64,000 nucleotides of DNA from Symbiodinium sp. CCMP2592. Taxonomy: Eukaryota > Sar > Dinophyceae > Suessiales > Symbiodiniaceae. The stretch spans positions 571,501-635,500 of the forward strand of contig CAJNDT010000125.1 in NCBI GenBank assembly GCA_905221615.1, written 5' to 3'. The notes below the pieces were generated by a model. The model worked only from the letters and a program-made list of their open reading frames with translations, had not been told where the DNA came from and made no database searches. The position numbers were made by a program, and so were the translations under genes. Shown one piece after another: positions 1 to 11,109 of the stretch (positions within the stretch are counted from its first letter, which is position 1; each line of letters starts with the position of its first letter).

Positions 1-99
1 GGAATATACCTTAAATTAAGGAATATACCTTAAATTATAGTAGGATCCCTTATATGATTTAAGGAATATTCCTTATGTAAGGGATATTGGGTCTCTGGG
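1..99. mobile_element. palE palindromic element, cut by window edge
   Basis: Right part of a palindromic element: two GGAATATACCTTAAAT copies, an inverted GGAATATTCC, and the end GGGATATTGGGTCTCTGGG. The same end is seen at 31372-31575, 47429-47606 and 49336-49459. The left end lies outside the window. Confidence 0.6.
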
Positions 100-186
100 A
101 ACTGCTGCAGGCACAGGGCATGGATTTGATGTCCCGGCCTAAGCATTCCGATTGGATTCGATTGGATCTGGCTCCCATGGGGGGGT

Positions 187-316
187 CTACTTAAAGGATT
201 ATGGGACTTAGTAACTAGGGCTATAAATAAGGTAAGCATACTCACTTAGAATTGCTTATAACCCCAATCAAGGTACCTATAACCTTAGTTGCTAAGTCCC
301 ATGATCCTCCAAGTAG
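187..316. mobile_element. palD palindromic element
   Basis: Inverted arms of the form CTACTT..GGATTATGGGACTTAGTAAC and GTTGCTAAGTCCCATGATCCTCCAAGTAG enclose an AT-rich centre. Other full copies lie at 31112-31237, 32955-33081, 42952-43076 and 54941-55059. No coding capacity. Confidence 0.7.
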
Positions 317-860
317 AGTCTAGAGCAGAGACCTTCCCAGATCCCTTTAATTATCTTAAGTTTTGAGGGTTATACATTAAACTATAGTAGAGGTCCTACC
401 TATCTATATACCTAGCATTATTTATCGGTCTATCTATCTTAAGGTGAATTCGTCAGTTACCTTACCTACAGAATTTTGCAAGGTCTGAGAAGTTGTAGAT
501 CCATAGTACGGTTCAGGGGTGTTGGGTCCTGGTGGGCTTGTTTCTAGGGTACTGAGGGGTCGTTTGGCTTTACTAGTTTTATCTAGGATGTGGGGCTTTT
601 CAGGGGTTGTAGGTTTAGGGCTCACGGGTTGATTTAGAGGCCTAAGATCGACATTTGTCGACAGTCGTGCCTAGGGCTACCTATAGAATAATCTGCACCA
701 CAGCTCTATTCCAGCATAAAGGAGGACTCAGTGCTGTTTTGGGACCCTGGGATCCAAAGCGAACCTGAAACCCTAAATGCCCCACACTATCCCAAACCCA
801 TTTAAGCCTTGTTTGATGTAGCAATAGCTGTCACCGCATGCTTGGGTAACTGGGATCTTA
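317..860. other. Intron-like or intergenic stretch, no gene seen
   Basis: Holds weak G-rich telomere-like sequence near 540-640 and a C-rich tract near 740-810. No convincing reading frame. The C-rich tract precedes the first exon-like island. Confidence 0.4.
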
Positions 861-968
861 CCCTAAGGGTCCATGTGCCCAAACAGTATATACTTTGGCC
901 ACAAAGTAGTCCCACATAGGTAGTGTGGGGTCAAAATCTATACCAGTTTGGTACATGGACCCTTAGGG
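861..968. mobile_element. palA palindromic element
   Basis: Arms CCCTAAGGGTCCATGT..CC and GGTACATGGACCCTTAGGG in inverted orientation, with the internal AAACAGTATATACTTTGGCC typical of the family. About 20 full or partial relatives are spread through the window. Confidence 0.75.
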
Positions 969-991
969 TCAGAATTTCTACCTTCAAAATC

Positions 992-1058
992 CACAAGAGC
1001 AAAGCCGAAGGCCAGTCCAAGCGCCCGAAGCCGATCCGCCTGCGCAGGACTTGCGGAG
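992..1058 (+). CDS. Putative internal exon, basic peptide
   Basis: Open frame reading KSKAEGQSKRPKPIRLRRTC, rich in Lys and Arg. It ends in GGAG followed by a GT at 1059 that runs into TTTGGG/TTTAGGG-type sequence. It is GC-richer than its surroundings. The 5' boundary is uncertain. No family is recognised. Confidence 0.35.
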
Positions 1059-1067
1059 GTTTGGCTG

Positions 1068-1160
1068 GTTTGGGTTTTAGGGTTCAGGGTTTAGGTTTTA
1101 GGGTTCAGGGTTTAGGGTTTAAGGTTTAGGGTTTAGGGTTCGAGGTTCAGGGTTTAGAGC
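1068..1160. repeat. Degenerate telomere-like tract, G-rich on +
   Basis: Repeated GGGTTTAGGGTTCAGG-type heptamer variants (TTTAGGG, TTCAGGG, TTTTAGGG). It directly follows the putative exon at 992-1058. Confidence 0.8.
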
Positions 1161-1564
1161 TGGCTTCTGGCTGGGCTTTCTGCTTTCAAATCTTTGTAGC
1201 CACAAGGCTCCATGTACCCTGACAAGTATTGCTTAATTAGGTCTTGACGGACTTAATCATACTTATATAGGATCCCCTTTAACTCCTACATATATACTTT
1301 ACTCTACTAGGTTCCTGAGTATAACCCGCTTGCGCTTTTTTATTTTAGTGGATCCCCTTAATTGGAACTGAACAGTAGGAAAAAGTGTACCCTTGTTGCA
1401 AAGGGGCTTCTCAGCAACCTAGTATATAGGTACATGGTGCCTTAGGGGACTTTTGATTTAAGAGCTAAAAGGGAGGATCCCAAAGGGGCGCGTCGGGCTT
1501 GTACGTTTCTGAACTGTTTGTTAAATGTACCATGATGCTCTTGAACAAGATGCCAGCAAGCACT

Positions 1565-1600
1565 AACCCTAAACCCCTAAATCCCTAAACCCTAAACCGA
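1565..1600. repeat. Degenerate telomere-like tract, C-rich on +
   Basis: CCCTAAACCCCTAAATCCC-type heptamers ending in a GAGCAG acceptor-like sequence just before the exon-like island at 1605. Confidence 0.75.
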
Positions 1601-1604
1601 GCAG

Positions 1605-1677
1605 GAATTACCGGGGGGCAGGGTGGCGGTTAGCCTTCGAACGGCTGACGCTGAACCGCAAGCTGCCTCTCTGGGAT
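1605..1677 (+). CDS. Putative internal exon
   Basis: Preceded by a C-rich tract ending GAGCAG and followed by a GT at 1678 (GTATAGGGTTT). The open frame includes WRLAFERLTLNRKLPLWD, a plausible amphipathic protein segment. GC-rich codons stand out from both flanks. This is one of the cleanest cases of the pattern C-rich tract, exon, G-rich tract. The protein family is not recognised. Confidence 0.5.
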
Positions 1678-1681
1678 GTAT

Positions 1682-1798
1682 AGGGTTTGACTCCCTCGGT
1701 TTAAGGGTTTAGGGTTTAGGGATGTAAAGGGTATGACTCCCTTTTCTTGAGTCCTCATGGGTTTAGGATTTAGGGTTTAGGATTTAGGGTTTAGGGTT
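1682..1798. repeat. Degenerate telomere-like tract, G-rich on +
   Basis: TTTAAGGGTTTAGGGTTTAG-type repeats interrupted by a TGTAAAGGG-type unit. It follows the exon-like island at 1605-1677. A further short open stretch (about 1800-1860, SVFGSESGDKQAFDDVLNAE) follows but its boundaries are unclear. Confidence 0.75.
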
Positions 1799-1872
1799 GT
1801 CTGTTTTCGGCTCGGAATCTGGAGACAAGCAGGCTTTTGATGACGTCTTGAACGCGGAAAGTTCAGTCTAGT

Positions 1873-1984
1873 TTAGAAGCTGCCCCACCCTGTAATAGTG
1901 GTATAATAGGAATATAATAGGGTTTCGTAATATAATCCTATATAATCCTTGTGGTCACTATTACAGGGTGGGGGCAGCTTCTAA
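1873..1984. mobile_element. palG hAT-like MITE, copy 1
   Basis: Inverted termini TTAGAAGCTGCCCCACCC and GGGTGGGGGCAGCTTCTAA. It is flanked by a perfect 8-bp direct repeat AGTCTAGT (1865-1872 and 1985-1992). TIR length, total length of 112 bp and an 8-bp target duplication fit a non-autonomous hAT-type element. Further copies at 2478-2578 and 29710-29821. Confidence 0.8.
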
Positions 1985-2477
1985 AGTCTAGTTGACGTAG
2001 GCCCTCAGTAGCCGGACCCTTATTGCCTGGATCCCTGTATAGACATGGAACCGGGAACTCGGGTGGGCTCGTTAGGTCTTTAGGTACCCTCCTGGACACC
2101 TGATGGTAGAAAGAGCATTACGTTTTTGTTTTAAAGTGCAGGGTTTAGGGATATGGCGAAATGACTGTGAAAGAGGAGTCCTGTGTTTCGGGTTTTGAGT
2201 TACGGTTTAGGATCTTGGGGTTCCTTTAGAGTTTAGGATTCAAGGAGTGGTCTATCAACCACTATGGACCCGGTTAATCAAAGTCCGCCTTCATGCGAGT
2301 TTCAGACAGTAGGGAATCGTTCTTCCACTCCAACAACGTAGGATTAAGATCCTTATTGCAAGGAGCCCGAACTCAAATTTTTATGGAGGTTTGAAGAATC
2401 CTGGAAACAAAGTAGGACTAAGATCCTTACTGCAAGGAGCCCGAACTCAATTTGTTTCTGGAGTTTTGAGGTATCCT

Positions 2478-2578
2478 TTAGGAGCTGCCCCCACCCTGTA
2501 ATAGTGGTATAATAGGGATGTAATAGGGCCCTAATATAATCCTTATAGTCACTATTACAGGGTGGTGGCCCCTTCTAA
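2478..2578. mobile_element. palG hAT-like MITE, copy 2
   Basis: Same termini as copy 1 with a few changes (TTAGGAGCTGCC at the left end). Flanking 8-mers GGTATCCT (2470-2477) and GGAATCCT (2579-2586) match at 7 of 8 positions, as expected for an older target-site duplication. Confidence 0.75.
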
Positions 2579-2678
2579 GGAATCCTCGAAACAAAGCTCT
2601 GGGATGTGCGAGGAGTTGGGAGGACAGACAGATCCCATGAGCGAGCTGCTGCACTGGGTGGCCTGCTCAGACACAAGT

Positions 2679-2779
2679 GGGTGGTTGTCAAACTTAGGGT
2701 CCCTTTTTGGGTCCCTTATATAATACGGCACCTATTATTTAGGGTACCCAAAAAGGGACCCTAATTTTGACAACTACCC
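2679..2779. mobile_element. palH palindromic element
   Basis: Arms GGGTGGTTGTCAAACTTAGG and the inverted TAATTTTGACAACTACCC, with inner GGTCCCTTTTTGGGT paired to ACCCAAAAAGGGACC. Flanked by the 4-bp repeat AAGT (2775-like position 2675-2678, and 2780-2783). Second copy at 46079-46180. Confidence 0.7.
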
Positions 2780-2846
2780 AAGTATCTTAGGACTTGTCGT
2801 GATTTCCGGATTAAATTAAATTGTGCTGTAACGAGGGATTACTTAA

Positions 2847-2969
2847 GTCAAGGTTTATGGGAATGGGTGACTATGGTTATAACAGAGGTAACTCTACTTA
2901 TGATTGGTTCTAACCCAAGGTACGGTACTCGTATCTGTAGTTACTAAGTCCCATGCACCTCCAAGTACC
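2847..2969. mobile_element. palD element, diverged copy
   Basis: The right arm TTACTAAGTCCCATGCACC is well preserved. The left arm is degraded (TTTATGGGAATGGGTGACTA). Assigned by similarity to other palD copies. Confidence 0.5.
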
Positions 2970-3579
2970 CTTATAGTACCCGTGTGGAAACTCTCTAGAA
3001 CCCCTTGTAGATCCCTTTTGGAGGATTAGAGGGTTCAGGGCCAAGGCTTTTGTGCAATGGGTTTCTGTTGGGGATTGTGAGGTTCGTAACTCGAGCCCCC
3101 ACTGCCCTAAACCCCAGACACTTGCCCTCAAGTCCCTCAACACCGAAACTGCAAAGCCCTGGCCCGTAAACCCCGAACCCCAACCCGTTGACCCCACCTG
3201 GGCCCCGTTGTTGGTTGAGTCTGTGGTTTCATTGACTCTAATCTGATCTTCGGCGGCACCCTTATGGGGTTACCCAGTCATTGAGGGTCCATGGGCTCCT
3301 ATAGATGGTTCCTTTAAGGGTTTAGGGTTTAGGGTATAGGGTTTAGGGTTTAGGGTTCAGGGTTTAGGGTCCTAGAGCTTAACGGTCCCTTTGCCTATGT
3401 ACTTTGCCCCATCCTACCTAGATAGGGACTAAATTTCAGGCCAAAGTATTTACTACAGACAGTTCATGAGTTAGATTCTCATAGTTTAGGGTCCTTAACG
3501 TAATGCATGATTTTTAGCATCAGCCGTATTTGGGCGAATGGAAAATTATCAGTAGGCCCTGGCATGTAGTCCCTTTATT
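2970..3579. repeat. Telomere-like tracts of both polarities, no firm gene
   Basis: C-rich tract about 3090-3200, then a G-rich TTTAGGG tract at 3317-3372. The pattern elsewhere predicts an exon between them (about 3200-3300), but no frame there is convincing. Confidence 0.5.
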
Positions 3580-3698
3580 GGGACTTTCGGAAAATTAGGG
3601 TTTAGGGTTTTAGGGTTTAGGGGCGTGCCGTATTTTGTGGTCCTTATAATATGCTGTTTGGGGTACTATATTGGGGTCTGTGATTTTCGGAAACTCCC
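3580..3698. mobile_element. palB palindromic element with TTTAGGG interior
   Basis: Ends GGGACTTTCGGAAAATTAGG and GATTTTCGGAAACTCCC are inverted copies, flanked by ATT (3577-3579, 3699-3701). The left half contains a TTTAGGG run, as if telomere-like sequence had been acquired inside the element. Confidence 0.65.
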
Positions 3699-3747
3699 AT
3701 TTGGTTATCCGCGCTTCTTATCGGATTCTTAAACCCCAAACGGTGAG

Positions 3748-3810
3748 GCCATTGAGAACAGCGATCCGGAGCTCCTGAAGAATCTCACGGAGAAGTACAA
3801 GGAGGGCCCG
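3748..3810 (+). CDS. Putative internal exon
   Basis: Preceded by TTAAACCCCAAACGGTGAG and followed by GT at 3811 (GTTTGGGATTTGAGG). The open frame reads IENSDPELLKNLTEKYKEGP, with strongly coding-like codons (AAC, GAG, CTC, AAG). The acceptor could be GTGAG at 3747. A polar helical segment of unknown family. Confidence 0.5.
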
Positions 3811-4699
3811 GTTTGGGATTTGAGGTTTGGGGCTTAGGGGGCTGACGGTTCAGGGTTTAAGTTTAGCCGTTTAGTGCCTGTGCACACCCTAAGCCCTTAA
3901 CCCCCAACATTGCATAAACCCCAAACCAAAAATGTTCACAGTTTGGTGGCTAGGCTACGCGGAATAGCAGGTCCAAGACCCTAAACTACGTTTCAGTTTT
4001 CTGAGCCCCTTGTGTTGTCTGGTTCTATGGTGACCCTGAAGAAGGGGGCATTTGGTTTTCCTGCCCTAAGGGCTTCAAATCTAGTGTGTATACTTCGATG
4101 CTGAAGCATCTACACATAGGAACCCCTTTGAGGCCAAAGCCTGTCGACCTTCCAACTTACCAAATCGTAGAAAGAAACCCGAATGCGTATGTGGACCCCG
4201 GGGCCAGGTACTTGTGCAGGGGTTTCTCGCTGGAACAGAGCTGTGGCTGCTTCGTTAGAAAGATTCCTCTGATTGGTGGAACTTCGGTGAACTCCCGATT
4301 TGATGGTTTGGGGAACAGTTGAAAGGTTCAGAATTTGGGGCTTCGGAAACTGGTCCTATTCCTTACTATGAAGTGCATATTATGGTATATTGCTTATACT
4401 TTGCTCAGATTTTCTGTGATAGAGTCGCTGTTCATAGTCGTTGGGCACAAGATGCGCTAGTCTCGTGATTTTGCTCGGTCGTAAACCTTTTGGGGGCTTA
4501 TATAGCCCTACAGTAACTAAGGTTAACATTTTGGGTTAGGATACTCAGCCTCTCAGAGCTCCAGGGATCCAAACAGTATGTACTTTGGCCCGGAGTAGCC
4601 TTATGATCACGACTTACTTTCACCATCCCTAAACCCTAACCCTGGATCCCCAAAGGCGCTTCTAGTAACAGGCTCTCAGACAAAGCACGTTCCCGGAAC
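3811..4699. repeat. Telomere-like tracts, partial palA, no firm gene
   Basis: G-rich tract 3811-3865 and C-rich tract 3885-3935, then possibly a tiny exon near 3941-3970 (LVARLRGIA). Fragments of palA lie near 4565-4600 and a short CCCTAAACCC tract near 4626-4660. An open frame at 4086-4322 has no clear support. Confidence 0.4.
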
Positions 4700-5922
4700 A
4701 GGCGTTCGTGATTCACGGTAGGGTCGGTTTCTGTACAAGATAGCATCAAAAAGCTTGCCATCGAAAGCGTATGCACACATAAGATAGGTTAGGGCGGTCT
4801 GTGCACGATCGCCTTTGTTGGGTGTTGGGTTTCATGTGCACGAGAAACTAATATGGTGTTAGCATCCGTTGCGCCACATGTGCACGGAGAAAGGTGTGCG
4901 TGCCGGTTCAATATCGTTTGGTCTTCTTTTCTTTTCATACTCATGATGATCTGCACATACTTTTTGAGATGTGTGATTACAGTCTTCTTCTGCGTCTTGT
5001 CACTTGGACCGTCTCCTTGAGACAGAAATTTGCACTCCACACCCCTCAGCATTCTTATCGTGTCGGGAGCTCATTCCAAGTGATTGAGACTTCAAGTTCA
5101 TTGGATTTCTGGCAACAAGTGCGAGCACAACTTCCAGGCTGTTTCGCAAAGTGTTTGCAACCGGGCACAAACTGAAAAACTGCACGAACTTACACTACTT
5201 CGTGATATAATTCGTTATTGTAACAAAGGAGCGTAGTGGAGAAAGGTATATAGTTTGAGCTTGCATAAACGCTGATTGAGGAAGTGATACATTCGAACTA
5301 CGACTGCTACCAAGATTGCTTTAGTAATGGCAGTGTCGTTCGCATGATCATGCATGGATATAGAGCCACTCTGATAATGGTGTGCTGGTGACAGGGTCTT
5401 CTGTTGATGATGGTGCAGCTGCTGATGCTGCTGCGGCTGCTGATGTTGATATTGTCGATGATGCTTCTTGGTACCCCCTCTCTGATTTCATATGTTAGCA
5501 CTGCAACAGTTCTGGTATCGATATGTCATTAAACCACGTTTCTTGTCAACATATGATAGCTGTTGTGATCAATATCTGTAGCTTTGTCATCCTTACCATC
5601 TTCATCTTCATCATCATCTTGGCCACGTGTTCATCTTTTCATTCCTGTTGCCACCACCAGCCGTAGAAGTCATCCCTGTTGTTATCGTCATCATGCAGAA
5701 ACATACTCTGCATCTTCACATGTAGCACTGTTCGTATTTGCACCTTGCCTGCTGGCGACATTGCCGTCTGTGCGGGCGGTGTTGTCGCTTTTGCTATCAT
5801 CATTTTTGTTGCTTTTGTTGCTGCTCCAAGTAGCATGATGTTTTCCAGCACTCGTGTTTACAGTACAGTAGATATGCACATACACCTGGTGTATATGTGT
5901 AAAGTGTAGACATATAAAACTA

Positions 5923-5924
5923 TC

Positions 5925-5957
<33 letters not shown>

Positions 5958-5962
5958 ATATA
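5923..5962. repeat. TA microsatellite
   Basis: Uninterrupted TATATA run following TATGTATATG variants. Confidence 0.85.
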
Positions 5963-6455
5963 CGTAGCGATACACACTTCCCTAGACATTCACAGATTGT
6001 CGTTGCTGCGTGGGTTGGCTTGTTTCGTGATTGCTTCTGTTGTTGTGGGCACACATACCACGCCCCGAATACCGCCGACAGTGTCGTTGTTGCTATGTTT
6101 TGCTGTCATGAACGATATCATTGTTTTGTTGTTGCAGCTGGGGTTTGCAGTTACTTCTTACACACTCCATGCTTAACTATGGTGTATCTCTTTGTTGCAC
6201 TGATTTGTGGTGATATTCTAATCATGGTTGGGCTCTGTTGCGTTTCTGACTTTCGTACAAATCAAATTTCCTGCTTCTCACAACTGTTGGTAAACCTTGT
6301 GGCACTAGAGCTAATTCCTACACTGTAATTCCTCTGCAATTGAGCAGATCAGGCCCCGTCAACCGTTAACTCGGTATATCACTTTTTGATGCGAAGAAAG
6401 TCTCGTTGTCGATATTTTGCCTATGGCGTGCTGTGGTTTTCTTGAAAGCAGCACC

Positions 6456-6720
6456 GTGATTCACGCTGTTTTTGGGCCTTTGACTCCAGGAGGCTCAAAA
6501 AATCATCTCGGGCGCAAAATCAAAATCCCGAAACAGGCGCTCACGAATCTAAACCGGCTTTCACGGATCCAAACCGGTTTTCACGGTCATTTCACGCGTG
6601 ATTCACGGTGTTTCACGGCGCTTCTGTGCAAAAGACACGCTGTCGTAGCTATGCTCAACTTTTGACCGATGCAACCAAACTGGTGTGAATCACGCATTTC
6701 TGTGTCGTGAATCATGGCTT
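6456..6720. repeat. Cluster of GTGATTCACG / TTTCACGG motifs
   Basis: Short, partly palindromic units GTGATTCACG, TTTCACGGATCC, TTTCACGGTC, GTGATTCACGG and GTGAATCACG occur repeatedly. A related unit with the same lead-in (ACAGGCGTTCGTGATTCACG) lies at about 4699-4720. Function unknown. Confidence 0.55.
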
Positions 6721-7224
6721 GTGTTCTTGTGCATCGCCTGACCCCAACCCCTCCTTAGACGCGCCGAAAGTGGGGGTTGGACATGCATTTGCATGCGTAT
6801 TCCCAGCCTTACGTCAATGAGTCAAGTCCCGTGTACATCTCGCATCGTTATTGTTCCTATGATGCCATGGCCCGTGCCTTCATGTCTCAGCAGTTCGTTT
6901 GGCCAGTTGTTTTTGGATCAGAAATTTATCAACAGCCATATAGTGCAAAGTAAATTAATCATGCAAAGGGAAGTGTTGTCACTGGTGTCGTCATGATGCT
7001 CATGATAATGTTACGCGGGCACCCCTCCTGTTACAACTGCTCAGGTTAAGAAAGTTGTTAGTTGGAGTTGTACTGATGCTAGTACTGTTCAGACCACGAC
7101 TTGATACCACATAAGTTGCTGTTGGCCGTGGTAATTAGTCGTCATCGTGTTTTTGTGTAATTCTTGCAAATCCGATGTTTCTTTTCAAGCGGTAACGCAA
7201 CCTTCAAAATGTCAAAGTCAAAAC

Positions 7225-7310
7225 CGTGTTCGCGCATACCATCATCACCATCATCAACCTCACCATCATCACTATCGTCGTCATTACGGGCACCATCACC
7301 TTGTTCATCA
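7225..7310. repeat. CAT/CAC trinucleotide-rich tract
   Basis: ACCATCATCACCATCATC-type repeats that give artificial His- or Ser-rich frames. Confidence 0.75.
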
Positions 7311-7827
7311 CCAGGACCAGCAGTATTCGCCATCCTACGTGGTTGTAAATATCTTGATGTGGTGCCGATGATTCCGCGCGTGTGTCTGTGTGTGCTGTGT
7401 CGGTGGGTGTTGCTTATGATACCATCAAAATGACTACGATGGTCACAGTTTGCACAACAAACATCATGATTCCTCTTACTGGCCACTGTTGTTGTCCTAT
7501 TGTAATGGCCGTTAATCTGGTTGCATGATGTTGTGTTCTTTCGTATGTTGATCGCTGCTGTAATTGGGAGCATGAATATGGCATAGTAGACGGGAGTAGC
7601 ACCATCGTTGTGCACACGAGTTTCAGTTGCGCATGCAGAAGTGCTTGCTAATGTGTTGCATATGTTGGAGCAAAGGTCTCTCTGCAGGCTCCAAACTCCA
7701 AACGGTGTCTAGTATAATTATGGTGGATGAATAAACACGCATTTCATGCTAACACAGCCTGTGTCATGTTTGTTCTGTGACGCTTTATGCTGCGAACACT
7801 GTCTTACAGAGCACATACAGCAGCCCG

Positions 7828-7878
7828 CTCGCTCTCTGTCTCCCTCTCTCTCTCTCTCCCTCCCTCCCTCCCTCTTTC
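7828..7878. repeat. CT-rich microsatellite
   Basis: CTCTCTGTCTCCCTCTCTCT grading into (CCCT)n. Confidence 0.85.
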
Positions 7879-8639
7879 AGTCACACGCACACACACTAAA
7901 GTCACTAAAGAACAGACAAACTAGACTTACACACTCTCATTGTAGGTTGGATATGTAGAAGCGAAAAATTAAATATCTTTTTCTGCACACACGTATTCTT
8001 GCATGTCATATGTATACTGTGTGTATATCTATATATGTATATGTATGCCGTATAACGAAAATCTGGGTCGTACAGTATGATGTACATGCGCCACCGTCTT
8101 CCTTGCCAATCTAGCTCCATATACCCTGCCTACACATATTTGCTGACTTTGAGTTTTGTACCCTCTACGGTTCTAAATCCGCCTTCTTAGGGCTACACTA
8201 CATCAGGTCACCATGCATTGTTTGCTTCCACTGGAGCAGTATTGCTGGCGGTTGTTTTGCTCAGACATGTTGTGTGACAACTAACTGCATTGTGGCCTTT
8301 CCCTGTTTTGTTTTGTTTAGACAACATACGAAAGGTTTGCCATCCAGGTACAGCACAGTGTAATTTCGTGGAGTTGACATTGGACGCTTTGACAACCAAT
8401 TAGGCGATGACATCGTGTAGATTGCTTAGAGATGGCAGTTGTCCAAGGGCACTGCTTTCGGACCCCGGCCCCGTACGGTTGATATGCTATCGACGGTTTT
8501 GTGCGCTCGACGGTTTCTAAAACAGGCGCGGACGCCCAGGGCTAAGCCCTAAGTACCTTCAGGCCAAATTATATATTATTGGGGGTACATGGACCCTCTG
8601 AATAGTACAGCTCCGGGGGCCCCAAAGCCAAAACATCTA

Positions 8640-9320
8640 CGTCTTAGGCTGTAGGGATGTTTTGGGGGCTTCAGGGTTTGGAGTCAGTTCGAGGTTTAGG
8701 TTATTTTGGTTTAGGGTATAGGTTGAGTTTGTGGTTAAGGGTCGAGGGTTTGGGTTAATTTGGAGTTTAGGGTTTGGGGTTACTTGGGGGGTCTGGGGTT
8801 TGATTTGCGGATTCGTCCGACAGCTTGAAGGGAGGAGGCCATGCTGACTGACCGAAGGGTTGAGGGCTGAATGTGCCCCAGTAGCTTTTGCTTCGACCTT
8901 CAAGTAGTCCATATGTAGGTATCTTGGGGTCTGCACACACGTACCCATAGGGAGATCCACAACAGGATTTGGGAGTCTTTACCAAATTACACTCGCATAG
9001 ATGCAAATGGTATCTGTATTTATGTTCACAGCCCCTTGCACCCTAAGCACCAGTACTTATGCCCCTTAAACCCGCAACCCCAAAGCCTACAAATGGTAAG
9101 CATTAAACCGAAACCCTATAGCCCATAAGCCCTCTGCCGGGATCCTACACGCCCTGAAACCCCAAAATGCCCACAAACGCGCAAACCCCAAGCCCGTATC
9201 CCTACGCCAGAATCCTAACCCTAAGGCTCAAAATAGCACACAAGCCTTTTATAGTATGGTCTTGGGCCCAAAGGCCTTCAAAGAGATGAGTCCTTAGAGC
9301 CTATAAGAGTAACGCTTTAA
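8640..9320. repeat. G-rich then C-rich telomere-like tracts (intron-like)
   Basis: G-rich about 8650-8810, C-rich about 9030-9235 and no exon candidate between, matching the G-to-C order expected inside one intron. A palA fragment (GGGGGTACATGGACCCTC) sits just upstream at about 8582-8600. Confidence 0.6.
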
Positions 9321-9325
9321 ATCCG

Positions 9326-9403
9326 ATGCCATCGGGGCCCAAGTCTGGAAATCGTCCCTTGGCGCTGTGCTTGAAGGAGCAGCTACTGGTGGCAGCTTAC
9401 AGT
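9326..9403 (+). CDS. Putative exon, possibly starting with Met
   Basis: Open frame beginning with an ATG, MPSGPKSG then NRPLALCLKEQLLVAAYS. It is followed by GTTTAGGG at 9404, so the donor GT is the first two bases of the telomere-like tract. A C-rich tract ends about 90 bp upstream. It may be an internal exon rather than a start, since the frame stays open slightly upstream. Confidence 0.5.
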
Positions 9404-10028
9404 GTTTAGGGGTTTAGAGGTTGAGGGTTTAGGGGTTTAGGGGTTTGGGGTTTAGGGTTTAGGGTTTCGAGATTTAGTTTGAAATTATTTCTGAGGGTTT
9501 GCCTCACGTTTTGTATCTTAGGTATCCCGGTCCTAGGTATAGACTCTACACCTCTATACTTGTACTCTAGGGGCCTAAATAACTACCTGTACTTTTTTGA
9601 GGGTTCCTGCTATTATATGTATAGTATAATGGGTCCCAAAACCCTATTCCAAGTATTAAGGCCCCTTTTTTAAAACCCTAATAGTATCCCTTCTAGATTA
9701 ACGGGAACCCAATTCTAAGTATTAAAGTCTCTATTATTACCCCCAACTCTCTCATCCGCCCCCTTTCACCTTCGTTTGAGGGTTCATTGCGTGGGGATGC
9801 CTAGCTCCGACTCGCTAATGTTCTGTGGTTTCGGGTTCAGAAGGGTCTAGGGGTTTAGGGGCTCCTTTGAAGGATTTTAAAGGGATCCATACTTAAGGGC
9901 TCCTTTAAGGGATCTACAGGGGAACTATAGGGTTTCGGGTTTAGGGAACTATAGGGTTTCGGCTTCCAGACTGTGAGGGATCAGGGTTTCGTGTTTAGGG
10001 TGACGATGTAGGGTCAATTAGGGGTTAT
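9404..10028. repeat. Telomere-like and palindrome debris, no gene
   Basis: G-rich TTTAGGG tract 9404-9475, then AT-rich palindrome remains with AACCCTATTCCAAGTATTAA (about 9590-9740), then further G-rich tracts to 10020. Confidence 0.5.
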
Positions 10029-10108
10029 ACCTGGACCCCAGAAGTATGTAGGATAATGGCCTTTTATAGGTTTTGGGCCATTATTTTACCTACTTTTGGG
10101 GGTGTAGG
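10029..10108. mobile_element. Palindromic element (single copy seen)
   Basis: Inverted arms ACCCCAGAAGTATGTAGG..AATGGCC and GGCCATTATTTTACCTACTT followed by TTGGGGGT. Same scale and build as the other MITE-like families. Confidence 0.5.
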
Positions 10109-11109
10109 TAGGGCTTAGGGTTTAGGTGGAGCTGTGCTGTGGCGCCGTTTTGGCAATCGGTTGTGAGACTAGCAGGTCAACCGCTCAGCCCCTTACGAAG
10201 TCAAGCGCAGGCACTAGTCTGACAGTTGTACTGCAGAGGGGGGGTGCGGTCGAATACAATCTCGACATACGAACACCCTTGGTTCAATTGAATGCCCAGG
10301 GTTTTGCTAAACGGTCAATTTGACGGGCGGCAGAGCTGGGGACAGGCGCGCAGTCGCAGTGTTGCTTTTTGGTTTTCGGCCTCAGCTGGCGGTAGGCTAC
10401 TTCCAGAGTTCGCGGCTGGTGTTTCGCGTTTGGTTTTGGAGCGCTGGATGTTGCAGCATTCTGATGTCGAGGATTGCCCGAGAATCGGTCATGTCGATGG
10501 TGCTGCATTTCCGCGGTGATCCGAGACACTTGCAGTAACAAGATGGAATACTCGAAAGTTGATAGGGCTTCATCTGCAAGCCCTATAAGCCCTATAGACT
10601 TAAATCCTGGAACCCGATAAGCCCTAAACCCCTAAACCCTAAACCATTGGGCTTCCAATGTTTGGAGTCGGAGCTTTAGGCTTTGGAGTTTAGGGTTTAC
10701 ATGTGGGTTTGTGGGGTTAGGGTGTGCGTTTTAGGGTTTAAGGTTCAAAGTCCTACCCTAGGTGTCCAGCAATCTGTTTTAAAGGGCTACTCGAGACAAC
10801 AACAACTATGCAGCAGAGAAGCTTGATTGATTCTGGGAGGTTGGAGCCTGCATTTTTGAGACACTCTATGTCTTGATTTTGAAGTTTGGATTTTAATGTT
10901 GTAGGGTTATGAAGGTGAGGAGCCTGGAAACAACTGCAGCTACAGTTTAGCTTCACTTCTTTCAGCGCATCTCGAGGGTCTGGGGCTTAGGGCGGTGCCA
11001 GCATCACTCACTTTTTGTGATTTAGGCATTTAGGGGTATAGGGCCTCGGCTGAGGGACTGGATCCACAAACCCCAAATCGGGGGCAAGCACGCCCGTCGG
11101 TCACGACAG
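10109..11109. other. Unique stretch then telomere-like tracts; no gene called
   Basis: 10126-10560 is GC-richer unique DNA with overlapping frames of up to 85 codons on both strands and no recognisable motif. A C-rich tract at 10575-10646 is followed by a G-rich tract at 10655-10745, and a second G-rich tract lies near 10975-11045. Confidence 0.4.

Larger units (their letters stand above)
4700..8560. other. Block without telomere-like tracts; no gene recognised
   Basis: TTTAGGG-type sequence is almost absent over nearly 4 kb, in contrast to both flanks. The block holds trinucleotide-rich DNA (GCTGAT near 5405-5460, CAT/CAC near 7225-7310), a TA microsatellite and a CT microsatellite. Several open frames of 60-157 codons overlap on both strands here. 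None shows a known motif and many are low-complexity, so none is called. Confidence 0.5.
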
